Part shown: one piece after another, positions 11,651-21,600 of the stretch
Layout of the letters: every line of letters begins with the position of its first letter
How positions within the stretch are numbered: position 1 is the first letter of the stretch
DNA from: Laburnicola sp. R22_1
Taxonomy: Eukaryota; Ascomycota; Dothideomycetes; Pleosporales; Didymosphaeriaceae
Assembly: GCA_014281115.1 (NCBI GenBank)
Contig: JACONQ010000014.1
Location: 434,001-498,000 of the forward strand
Direction: 5' to 3'
DNA: 64,000 nucleotides
Notes under the pieces: generated by a model
Told to the model about the DNA's origin: nothing
The model's database searches: none
What the model saw: only the letters and a program-made list of their open reading frames with translations
Translations under genes and position numbers: made by a program

Positions 11651-12098
11651 GAGCCGTTGGGATCTAAGCGCATGGTGATCTTTGGATTTGTGCTGTCGAA
11701 TGGCAATTCATTCAAGTAGTTACAATTTCTCTGCATCTCTCTTCGGACATCAACCTCGTGGACTACTTGCTTGTCAAGATATGGAGAAACAGCAGCGCGC
11801 GGGGTAGCCCTTGCGGCGCAATGATCGAAATATCATGCGATCCTGCATCTGACCAAAATACGACAAGTGGCAACAGCGGCGAAGCATCGCAACTGTCCCC
11901 AGCTAGCCAGTTCGTTGGAAATTGCAGAGTAAGCAATATCTCACCGACCGCGTTCAACAATCGCGCCCTCCCAGCCATGCCGAAAAGCCACCCCGTCAGT
12001 GCAATCCTTCATGGATAGACAATCATCTCATGAACCCATGTACCACGCAAATGGCCCAACGGCCGCTCTCCAAACACCATTAGCCCTACCCCCGCCCT
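11651..12098. other. Intergenic, no gene seen
   Basis: About 450 bases between the cyclase relic and the stop codon of the FAD monooxygenase. Short open frames on both strands have no recognisable features. Confidence 0.4.
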
Positions 12099-13730
12099 TT
12101 AGACGCCCCCTTTCATTGCAGCCTCCACCTCCGCAACAGCATCGTACCCATACAAAAACGCCTGGACAACCGGACAGGTCCACCGACTCGGACTCCTCCC
12201 GCCCTTCCCCTCCGCTAGCTCCGCAAACACCCTATCCCTCTCGACCTGCTCCTCCCCATCGGGCATATGGAAGTCCTTCCTCTGCGCAAACGTCTCGCGC
12301 GCAATCGCTTCGCCCCTCGCTTTGCGCAGTTTCTGGAAGACCTGGAGGACAGCCGGGAGTTGGGCTTTTGACGTAAAGGAGGCAGGGGCGAGGAGCAGGC
12401 CGAGGACGGCGCCGTCTTCGATGCTAGAATTGGCGCCTTGCGCGAGGTACGGCAGCATGGGGTGGCAGGCGTCGCCGACGAGGACGAGGTTGGACTGCGG
12501 GTTTACCCATGTGGGGAGCGCGGCGCGGTGCATTAGTTTCCACTTGTCTACTTTGTCCACGCACGAGAGTAACTGCGTTAGCCTGTCCAAGTATTAGCAC
12601 CCGCTCATGCACACCGCCTCCTAAAGAGAAGGAAAAGAAAAAAAGAAAAAAGGAGCAGAGGAAACTCACACAGGATCCCACCCCTCAAAAAGCTTCCTCA
12701 TCTCCCCGACATTCCCCTCCGCCCTCGCAACCCCCTCCCCAAGATCATCCGGCACAAGCAACACCACATTGTACATATCCCCCCCGCGCAAACTATACGC
12801 GACAGCGTGCGCCCCAGGCCCAATCCAAAACCGCAGCCCCGCCTCCCGCACCATCGCCCGCAACCTCTCATCCCCAATCTGCTCCCCCCTCAACACAATC
12901 CGATACGCCAAATCCCCCGTCGGAAGCGGCCGATCCACCCTCCCCAGCATCAACCCCCGACACGTACTCCACAGCCCATCCGCGCCCACCACCAAATCCG
13001 CGTCCCAAATGCGCCCATCCTCCGTCTTGACTTCTGCCTTCGTAGTCCCTGCATCCCCGTCAGTCCCCCCGTCGAAATCCACCCCTGCGACCCGAGCACC
13101 GAGCACCATTACAACACCTAGTTCTTGTGCTCGCCGCACAAGCGCCTGCTGCAGGTCCACACGGTGACAATCTGCAAACGGGGCGCCGTATTTGCGGCGG
13201 CAGTTTGCGCTGAAGTCGGCTTCGTGCGCGAGGATTTTGCCGGTGTAGGCGTGCACTGTGCAGGTTTTGGGTTCGCAGGGGGAGGGGAGGGAGGGGTAGA
13301 CGGCCCATTGGGTGAGGAGGCGGGTTGCGTTGGGGGTGAGTTGGAGGCCGGCGCCGATCTGGGGGTGTTAGGGTGGTGGGTGGGCGGGCGGAGGAGTGGA
13401 GGAGTGGAGGAGTGGAGGAGTGGAGGAGTGGAGGAGTGGAGGAGTGGAGGAGTGGAGGAGTGGAGGAGTGGAGGAGTGGAGGAGTGGAGGAGTGGAGGAG
13501 TGGAGGAGTGGAGGAGTGGAGGGAGCAAGGGGGATATGTGGGTTTCCCAGAGAAAAGGAAAAGGAAAGGAAAGGATGGGAAGTACAAAACGAAAAGGCAG
13601 ACTTTACCTCTGCGAGTTCACGCGCAGCTTCCAGCACCGTGACCTTGTGACCCGAAAGCGCGCACTGAACAGCCGCCCCAAGGCCAGACAGGCCCGCGCC
13701 AACAATTACAATATCCAGCTGCGCAGACAT
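12099..13730 (-). CDS. FAD-dependent monooxygenase, salicylate hydroxylase-like, about 431 aa
   Basis: Three exons: 13730..13608, 13358..12670 and 12582..12099. The first intron (249 nt) holds an 8-bp minisatellite; the second (87 nt) has a GTGAGT donor and GCTAATAC branch. Class A flavoprotein hydroxylase features are in order: Rossmann fingerprint IVGAGLSGLGAA at about residues 9-20, the acidic LEAA end of beta-2, DADLVVGADGLWS in the middle (DG motif) and LVLVGDACHPMLPYLAQGAN near the C-terminus (GD motif contacting the FAD ribose). Such enzymes use NAD(P)H and O2 to hydroxylate aromatic acids such as salicylate or related phenols; the exact substrate cannot be read from sequence. I chose ATG 13730 because it places the Rossmann fold at the usual distance; an in-frame ATG at 13751 is possible. 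Confidence 0.85.
13391..13520. repeat. 8-bp minisatellite (GAGGAGTG)n inside an intron
   Basis: About 16 near-perfect head-to-tail copies of GAGGAGTG fill the first intron of the FAD monooxygenase. On the coding strand this is a C/T-rich tract upstream of the CTAAC branch point and CCCCCAG acceptor, so it may double as an extended polypyrimidine region. Since 8 is not a multiple of 3, the array could only be tolerated outside coding sequence. Confidence 0.9.
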
Positions 13731-14437
13731 TGAAATCTGCTGCAAGAACATGCACAGGAATGAGTGTCAAGACTCAATAGAGAGAGAAAGGAGGAAGCAC
13801 AGACAGATATGGGTGGTACAAGATCTAGACAGATAACCGTTACATAGTCTGGGTATGTATGTAGTGGGGTAAAGTAATCTACGAACAATGTAATGCACGC
13901 ATCTTAGCCCGTCCTCCGCGTCGAGATAATAATTACCGAAGGTAGTGGCTTCAGCATTTATAGCACGACTGGAAAAGGTTGCGTGGCCTCGTCCGAGATG
14001 GGGGTGGGGATAGCCCTGAAGTGCGGGTGCGGGTGCGGGGAACGATCATCGGAGTAGATTCACGGGAGCGGTGCGGAGAGTGGCCGGGGAGCTTGGAGCT
14101 GGAGCCGCTTGTCCGAAAGAGGAAATAAGCTCAAGGTAGGCAAAGTAAACAATGGAATAAGCAGAGGGCTGTAAAATAGCCAGGGACATATGTACGAAGA
14201 TGCTACGAAGCGTCGGCGTAAATTCCTAGGAACAACAACAAGTACCTCCCCGCAAGATATCTGGCAGAGCGCCGCAACGCCGTCTTCTGCCCGCTTATAC
14301 AGCCGTAGGACAGATTTCGACCCACCCGGGGCAACACGCGGTAGTGAACAAAATCAGTAAACAAAGACCCGCACCCATAATATTCGTGTCGTTTACATCC
14401 AAACAGCCATTCTCGCTCCCGCGTTGCTATCCGTCCA
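13731..14437. other. Intergenic: monooxygenase promoter and 3' side of the next gene
   Basis: About 700 bases without a supportable exon. A G-rich stretch around 13990-14100 has several GGGTGCGG-like strings but no defined element. Confidence 0.4.
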
Positions 14438-15594
14438 TTACTTCTTCAGCGCGGCGTCGTACAGGCTGACGAGTAGGCCGACTACGGCTCCGATTTGGAT
14501 GCCGTAGTAGCCTCCCGGAACGTTGTCGCGCACGGTCGACACGGATCCCTCGGAAAATGGACCCCAGCCTGGAGTCTGCGCAAGAACCGTGTTCGGATGG
14601 CCCGCGAGCGATGCGTCGGCGGTGGTGTAGACGTAGTAAGCGCTGTAAGCCAGGAGGGCCTTTGCAATGTTGAACGTGAAGGGGTCAATAGTATACTGCG
14701 TCTTTGAAGACTTGTGGCGCGTGTTCGAGCGTAGCGTCAGATTGAAGAAATACGAGAAGACGAGAGGCAGGGCCCAGTTGGTCACAGACCAGAGCGTGGC
14801 AGGACCCCACCACCCAGACCCAGCGAGCTTGGCCAGGTTGGGAAAGCGGACTTCCTTGGTGTTGAAGCCAGCGGCAGCGGGGGAGTCGAAGAGATAGTGC
14901 GTGTCCGTGAGCGTGTTGTACTGCAGCCCCACGGCTTCGATGATCAAGACGATGGTCTGGATGGCGCTGACAGAGCTGGCCAGCTCGCGCAGATATTCCT
15001 TCGCCTCGTCAATCCTCGTCCTGTCCCATAGCTCGGTAGCCCTCTCCTTCACCGCCTGGAAGGACTCGTCGGCCATGTCAGCGAGCTGGGCGGGCGACGC
15101 GGGGAGGTCGACCTCGGAGACGCGCGAAGCTACCCGGTCAATAGCGCGCGGGGTGCGCGTGAATGTACGCGTCGCAGGCTCCGATCTCTCGGGCGTGTCT
15201 TCTGGGCTGCATGTCCACCGTCAGCCCCGGCGCGTTACGCGTTTGTAAACACACTCACGTTTCCGCGTTTTTGGTCAACGTCTGGCGCCTGCGCGTCTTG
15301 GAGACGGCCAGCGCTTCAGGCGACGAGCGCTCGCGCTTTATGGGGGACCCGCCGCGGCCATAGTACTCGCTGAAAGCGCGTTGCTTGGCGAAGGTGCTCT
15401 CGTTGGCCTCCAGCGTCTCTTCGAGGGCTGCAACGAGATCGTCCTTGAGAAGGGTGTCGGCACTGTGCGTCCCGTTCGTTAATTGCCATGCGCGGCGTAT
15501 AGAACAGTGGCAGCGCTCACTCGGGAATATTGGCGCGTATGGCCAGGTCCAGCAGCTCGCCTTTGCGCTTGCGCTGCAGCCAGGAATGCGACAT
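14438..15594 (-). CDS. Membrane protein with N-terminal SAP/HeH-like helix motif, about 348 aa
   Basis: Three exons: 15594..15521, 15462..15259 and 15206..14438, with introns of 58 and 52 nt (GTGAGC and GTGAGT donors). The N-terminus (MSHSWLQRKRKGELLDLAIR, then TLLKDDLVAALEE) looks like a helix-extension-helix or SAP-type module, usually linked to DNA or chromatin. A phospho-site-rich linker follows (SPIKRERSSPEAL, TFTRTPRAIDR). The C-terminal half has about four hydrophobic segments (IQTIVLIIEAVGLQY; LWSVTNWALPLVFSYFF; FNIAKALLAYSAYYVY; IQIGAVVGLLVSLYDA). A DNA-binding-type N-terminus plus membrane spans suggests an inner nuclear membrane protein, by analogy with LEM/HeH proteins; this is inference. 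It starts within about 500 bp of the divergent carrier gene. Confidence 0.75.
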
Positions 15595-16074
15595 GGTGGA
15601 TAATGGCAGGAAGGCGGTCGCGTAAGGCAAGCGACTGTGAATATGTATACGAGCAAGCTCTAACGATGTGGTGGGGAAGTGCTCGAGCGGTGGGCGTGGG
15701 CGTGTTGTAGCGGTGGCGCATGTAAACACACCTGGGCACCTGGGCACCTGCATTGGCCGACACACGTGACGATGCCTGTCCAGATGAAGCGCGGGCCGGC
15801 GACTCGGCGAGTCTGGCCGTCCACGTCTTGGCTGGAATTTTCGAAGCACCGCCGCCCATCTTCAGACGCCACTCCTCCACGCCTCCACCGCTTGCCATTC
15901 ACATCGCGCTGCCCTTTCGTCCCCGCGCACCTGGCCTTCCTGCTGCATCTGGAAGGCGCGCCCGTCGTCCCTGCCTCGCCCATGGTATTGGTATTCGCCC
16001 GCGTCTCCGACTGGTTTGGCCCTTCAATTGCGCACGCGTCTGTGGAGGATGGTCAGAGGCCCGGAAAGGCGGCG
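15595..16074. promoter_or_regulatory. Divergent promoter region between membrane protein and carrier genes
   Basis: About 480 bases between two oppositely directed start codons. The carrier frame is open upstream of 16075 and has another ATG at 15982, so part of this stretch could be coding. No clear TATA box was seen. Confidence 0.45.
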
Positions 16075-17307
16075 ATGGAGAGCGTCGGACCGCTGCCGGA
16101 TATGAGGAGGGAGGCAGCAGAGCAGGCCGCGGCAGACCCGGAGGCGGCGCGGCCACCCTATCTCCATGTACTTTTTTACGCTTCTGTTATCGGATGGCAA
16201 TTGATTGAGCATCGCAGGCAACGCTGGCGGGCGGCATCGGCGGCACCACGGGCGACATGCTGATGCACTCGCTGGACACGGTCAAGACGCGGCAGCAGGG
16301 CGACCCGCACATGCCCCCCAAGTACACGTCCATGGCCAACACATACTACACCATCTGGCGCCAGGAGGGCATCGCTCGGGGCCTGTACGGCGGCGTCCAG
16401 CCGGCCTTTGTGGGATCGTTCCTGGGGACCTGTGCCTTCTTCGGCACGTACGAGTGGAGCAAGCGGCTGATGATCGACCACGGCATCGCGCCCTCCCTCT
16501 CGTACTTCACAGCTGGTACGCGTGTCGCGAGCCATGGTGGGAGCATGCGCATGCTAACACGGTGCAGGCCTCGTCGCAGATCTCGCCGCCGCGCCCGTCT
16601 ACGTGCCCTCCGAGGTCCTCAAGACGCGTCTCCAGCTGCAAGGCCGCCACAACAACCCCTACTTCAATTCCGGCTACAACTACCGCTCCACCCTCGACGC
16701 CGCGCGCACCATTGCCAGAACAGAGGGCTTCGGCGCGCTCTTCTACGGATACAAAGCCACGCTGTGGCGCGACCTTCCCTTCTCCGCCCTGCAATTCGCC
16801 TTCTACGAGGAAGAACGCGCCCTGGCAAAGCAATACGTGGGCTCGAACAACATCGGCTTACCGCTCGAGATCCTGACAGCAGCGAGCGCAGGAGGCATGG
16901 CAGGAGTCATCACCACGCCCCTCGACGTCGTCAAGACGCGCATCCAGACGCAGCAACCCAGCACATCATCAGCCCCCGCCCACTCACCCACAGCGCCCTT
17001 GTCCCCGTCCTCGACCTCGAAACACTCCACCCCCTCCAACTCCAAGTCCACCGCGCCCTCCACCCGCCCTATATCCACCTCCTCTCCCAACACCACGCTC
17101 CGCGCCCACGGCGCCGCCACCCTCGACACCTCGTCCGTCATCCGCGGCCTCCGCATAATATACCGCACCGAGGGGATATGGGGCTGTTTCCGGGGCGTCG
17201 GTCCCCGCGGCGTGTGGACTTCGGTACAATCGGGGACGATGCTCGTTCTGTATCAGACGCTATTGAAGTATTTTGAGCAGTATGCTAATAGCGATTCTGC
17301 CGTGTAA
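16075..17307 (+). CDS. Mitochondrial carrier family transporter, Mme1 (Ymr166c)-like, about 376 aa
   Basis: Three exons: 16075..16167, 16218..16515 and 16568..17307 (introns 50 and 52 nt). The protein has the three tandem carrier repeats. Signature motifs visible are HSLDTVKTRQQG, VPSEVLKTRLQLQG and TPLDVVKTRIQTQ, each with the Px[DE]xx[KR]x[KR]-type signature (the first has Ser for Pro). The segment PSEVLKTRLQLQGRHNNP and the FFGYKAT-type loop (here FYGYKATLWRDLPFSALQF) resemble the yeast Mme1 magnesium exporter group as I remember it. The third repeat carries a long Ser/Thr/Pro-rich insertion (about residues 265-315) before the last two helices, larger than usual. It should lie in the mitochondrial inner membrane; the substrate is inferred only from resemblance. 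An earlier in-frame ATG exists at 15982. Confidence 0.85.
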
Positions 17308-18617
17308 AACGAGTTTTGTTTTTTTCTTTTATCCCGGTTTAGAGCAGCGATGGCGAGGCTTGTATATTATGTGTAGAGAATGGGCTGGAAAATAGATGCA
17401 TTGGCGGCGTTTTTTATCACTTTTGAGAGGGGGCGTGGATGGCTTTGAGGGGAGTAGATGATGATTGGATTGTGGAGGGAGGGCGAATATACCACTCTTT
17501 TTTTGGTTTCTGGTTGTGATTTTTTGTGGAGAAGTGCGAGATGAGGATCATGATGCTGATGCTGATGCTGATGCTGTGTAGAAATGGACAGAGAAAAATC
17601 GGCTCGACCCGACTGCAAGGGCACAACCGAGTAGCTATGGACGGAGACTTTTTTTTTCGTTTTCCGCATCATGGTACAAAGGTAAGCACACTGTTTTTGA
17701 TGCGCGCTTTCCCGCGGGCGGCTTGGAGCGGCTTTATTTTTAATAGTGGGGCGTTTTGCTAATGGGACGGAGGACTGGAGTGTAGTGTTTTGAATGGGTA
17801 CTACGGCGTTGGACTCAAACATCACAGTGGATCAGTCCTACAGCTGAAAGAATCACTGATCAGTCGGTAAGAGACTGTAGGGGAGAATATCACATCATTG
17901 GCTATTACCACCCCGAATGAGCTTCTTGCGAGGAGGATAAATTTTACAGGATCCGCGCCGTGGTCTTACGTACTTCGTCTCGTTCACGAGAGACGTACGG
18001 TAAGCCGGGGATAGACTTTTCCGGAGTCGTGGCTTCTGCAGGAGACTATTGAACGAATGCGGTCATGGGGCGCGACGGTAAGCTGTGTCTGCTGGTTGGG
18101 TGCGCATCACTGTGGCGCTATGGAGCCCCTTGGAATTGAATGGCTTGCAGCATCTGAAATGACTGGGCCTTATTGTTAATTACGCAGACTGGTGCTTGTG
18201 TGGGAGCGTACGGGAGTGTCTAGACATGCTACTCTGCTATAGACAGCACGGAGATGGTCTGCTGGTGGATTTGGTGCTCAAAGATGCTAGAGTATGGAAG
18301 AGGAGGTGTAAATTGCGTACAAGAGACGCTAGGACTGGAGTGAGAATACAAGCTAAGAAAGAGGTGTAGTCCTACTACTGAACGATGAGATTGGTGGGAG
18401 AATTGACTTGGGCATTCTTGGCCGTTCTCACAATCATGTCTAACGTAAGCGCGATTCTCGGTTGGTGCAGGAAGAGGACGCCTTGAACCGATAAACCAGC
18501 ACGTGCGGGTGGTCAGCTTAGCTTTTATGTAATCGCGAACCCTCCACATAAAGCCATCTCCCCCGGCAAGCAAGGTACGAATGTATTCGTCAGATCTACA
18601 TATCCGCCGCTCCGAGG
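17308..18617. other. Intergenic region upstream of the polyketide synthase
   Basis: About 1.3 kb with no gene. It includes a short (TGATGC)n run at about 17550-17577 and an imperfect palindrome at 17965-18004 whose 18-base arms (starting CTTACGTACTTC and ending GTACGGTAAG) flank a TTCA loop. The palindrome, some 600 bp before the PKS start, is a candidate regulator site or hairpin; no factor is assigned. Confidence 0.4.
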
Positions 18618-21600
18618 ATGACCTCCAGCAGACCACCACCGATAGCGATCATCGGGACCGCTTGCCGTCTTCCAGGAGGCATTTCGAACTCATCGAAGCT
18701 ATGGGAGGTTCTTTTGAATCAGCCAGACCTCTTAGGAGATGTACCCCCTGATCGATTCCGTTGGGAGGCATTCTATCGAGCAGACGGCCGGCACGGCGGA
18801 ATCAAGACCAAGAGTGCACATTGGTTGGAAGAAAATCTACGCCATTTCGATCCTCACTTCTTTGGCATTGCTCCCTCCGAGGTAGACAGTATGGACCCAC
18901 AACACCGCCTCTTGCTAGAAAACGTGTATGAAGCAATGGAATCTGCAGGCCTCACGCTCGAAGGTCTCAGAGGGAGTGACACCGCTGTCTATGTGGGTCA
19001 GATGGTAGGTTGAATCCGAACTCGACATCTGCATTTGCATTCTCACAAACACACCAGTTTGATGATTACCACGAACTCGCGGTGACGGAACCTGATGCTT
19101 CGAGCGGACACATGCTCACCAGCGGCACTGCTCGCAGCCTGACTGCCAACCGCATCTCATACGTTTTCGATTTCCACGGTCCGTCGATGACGATCGACAC
19201 GGCTTGCTCTTCGAGCATGGTTGCCGTGCATCTTGCTGTCGAATCCTTGAGACGGGGAGAGTCTAGGGTGGCTTTTGCTTGTGGAGTCAACCTCGCCCTC
19301 ATCCCGACCGTCTTCAAAGCAGGAACGAAGTTGAACATGTTCAGTCCTGACGGTCGCAGGTAGATCACCCGTCAACTATATTGTTACATACTGACTTTCA
19401 AATAGTAAAATGTTCGACGAATCGGCAAATGGGTATGGACGAGGAGAGGGCATCGGCGTGCTGTGTTTGAAACGCCTCGATCTCGCACTTGAGGATGGCG
19501 ACACGGTCGAATCGGTAATCCGCCAAACAGCTATCAACCACGATGGACGAACTCGGAGTCTCACTGCACCTAGTGCGGAGGCTCAAGCGCGGTTGATACG
19601 TAGTGCGTACCGCAGTGCCGGTCTCGACATTGCCGAAGCCTGTTCTAGACCGTCGTACTTTGAGGCTCATGGTATGACACCCTACTATTATGTCGTTGCT
19701 TTTCCTCCTGTGTGAAATGTCCTTACATCTGTTGGGATACATCACCGACCGAGAACTACAGCGCAGGACTAAAATCTGAGTACATTTGACCAGCGTATGC
19801 CCAGCCTGGGGTAACGCACGGTAACCAGACTTCTTTCCTGAGTACTGTATTTCCAGAACATAAGGAAACGATTGGCAACGCTCTACATATAGACAAGGTC
19901 GTATGGCTAACTAGCACCAAGGAACGGGCACCCGTCTAGGCGACCCAGCTGAAGCGGAAGCCATTGCCACAGCGTTTTTCCCGCCAGATGGAGGTCATTC
20001 CAACGAGGACGTACTTTACGTTGGATCGATCAAATCCATCATCGGCCACACTGAAGGTGCAGCTGGAATAGCTGGCTTACTCCGAGCATCGCTCGCGGTG
20101 CAACATGGCGTCATTCCTCCGAACTTGTTGTTTAATCAAATGGCTCCGAGAGTCGCAAAATGGTCGAAGAACTTACGAGTTGCGACCGAGGCTAGGCCGT
20201 GGCCGGTCCTACCGAGTGACTGTCCCCGTCGGGCATCTATTAACAGTTTTGGTACGTATCTGCATTTTTTCCATTATTTTAGATTTTTTGATATGCTATT
20301 ATGGGATGTGCTTAACTAATGCACTACTTATAGGGTTTGGAGGCGCGAACGCGCATGTCATTTTGGAAAGCTTTGAGCCTCTTCGGCCGTCGGATCAAAC
20401 CAACTCCGAACCCGGAGATATCCATAATCAACCCATGTTCATGCCCTTCGCCTTCTCCGGCGTGTCGGAAAGGGCTCTCAAGTCCACACTCGAAAGCCAT
20501 CTTGCTTATCTGCGTGAAAGCGGGCACCAGACTCCCCTTCGGGACCTTGCGTGGACGCTTCAGCACAAACGTTCGCAGTTTCAATATCGATGTTCGCTGT
20601 CAGCTAGTAGTTGTCAAGAACTTGGGGACCGGATGGCTAAAAAGCTCGAGGCCATGAATGCTGGTCAGACTGGAAATTCAACAGCGCTCAGAAGCCCTTA
20701 CACTCGTGCGGTTGATATTGCTGAACCTCACATCCTGGCTGTCTTCACTGGCCAAGGAGCAGCGTATGCCGCCATGGGCAAGGGCCTCATCGAATCTTCT
20801 GTTTATGCTAGTGGAGTGATCGAAAATCTGGATCGAGCTTTAGCCTCTTTGCCTTCTTCGGAGAAACCACAGTGGAGTTTGAAAGACGAACTGATGCTCG
20901 AAGAACCCGAGTCTCGGGTTAATGAAGATGGGATGTCTCAGCCCCTGACTACCGCCATTCAGATATTACTGGTCTGTGTACTGAAAGAAGCCGGAATAAA
21001 ACTGAAAACGGTAGTCGGACACTCCTCGGGCGAAATTGGAGCTGCCTTCGCAGCGGGTATCATAAGCGCTGAAGACGCAATTCGCAACGCTTACTATCGA
21101 GGTCTACACTCGAGCCAAGCCTCAGCAGAAGATAGAAGCAAAGGCGCGATGCTGGCAGCGTCCATACCCGTGGAAGAAGCTCTTGCTTTTTGCGAAATTC
21201 CCGACTTCTGCAATCGCATTTCGATCGCGGCTATCAATAGCCCTACTAATGTCACGTTTTCGGGAGACGTGGATGCGATAGAAGAAGTAAAAACGCTTTT
21301 GGCAGGTGGAGGCATTCCTACGAAAATGCTAAATGTGGACAAGGCGTACCATTCTCACCACATGCTGGGATGCAGCGAGTCGTACAGACAAGCTTTGGAG
21401 AAGGTCAACGTTGGGTTGCCCATGGTACGGAATGGAGTGGGCGACCCGGCGTGGTATTCCAGCGTACACCCGGGGCTTCGGATGACGTCCGCGAGTGCAA
21501 AGTATTGGTCAGATAATATGACCCTCCCTGTCATGTTCAAAGACGCGCTTTCGACCGCAATCCATGAAAGAGGAATGCCCGACCTGATCCTAGAAGTTGG

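Noticed and set aside
13060..13733. Long frames through the 8-bp minisatellite encoding (EEWRSGGV)n or (PPLLHSST)n
   Set aside because: They arise from the repeat inside an intron; the monooxygenase exons on either side join properly without them.
15679..16263. Plus-strand frame extending 5' of the carrier as a longer N-terminus
   Set aside because: It includes the intron at 16168-16217, and the upstream part lacks carrier features. The ATG at 15982 is kept only as an alternative.
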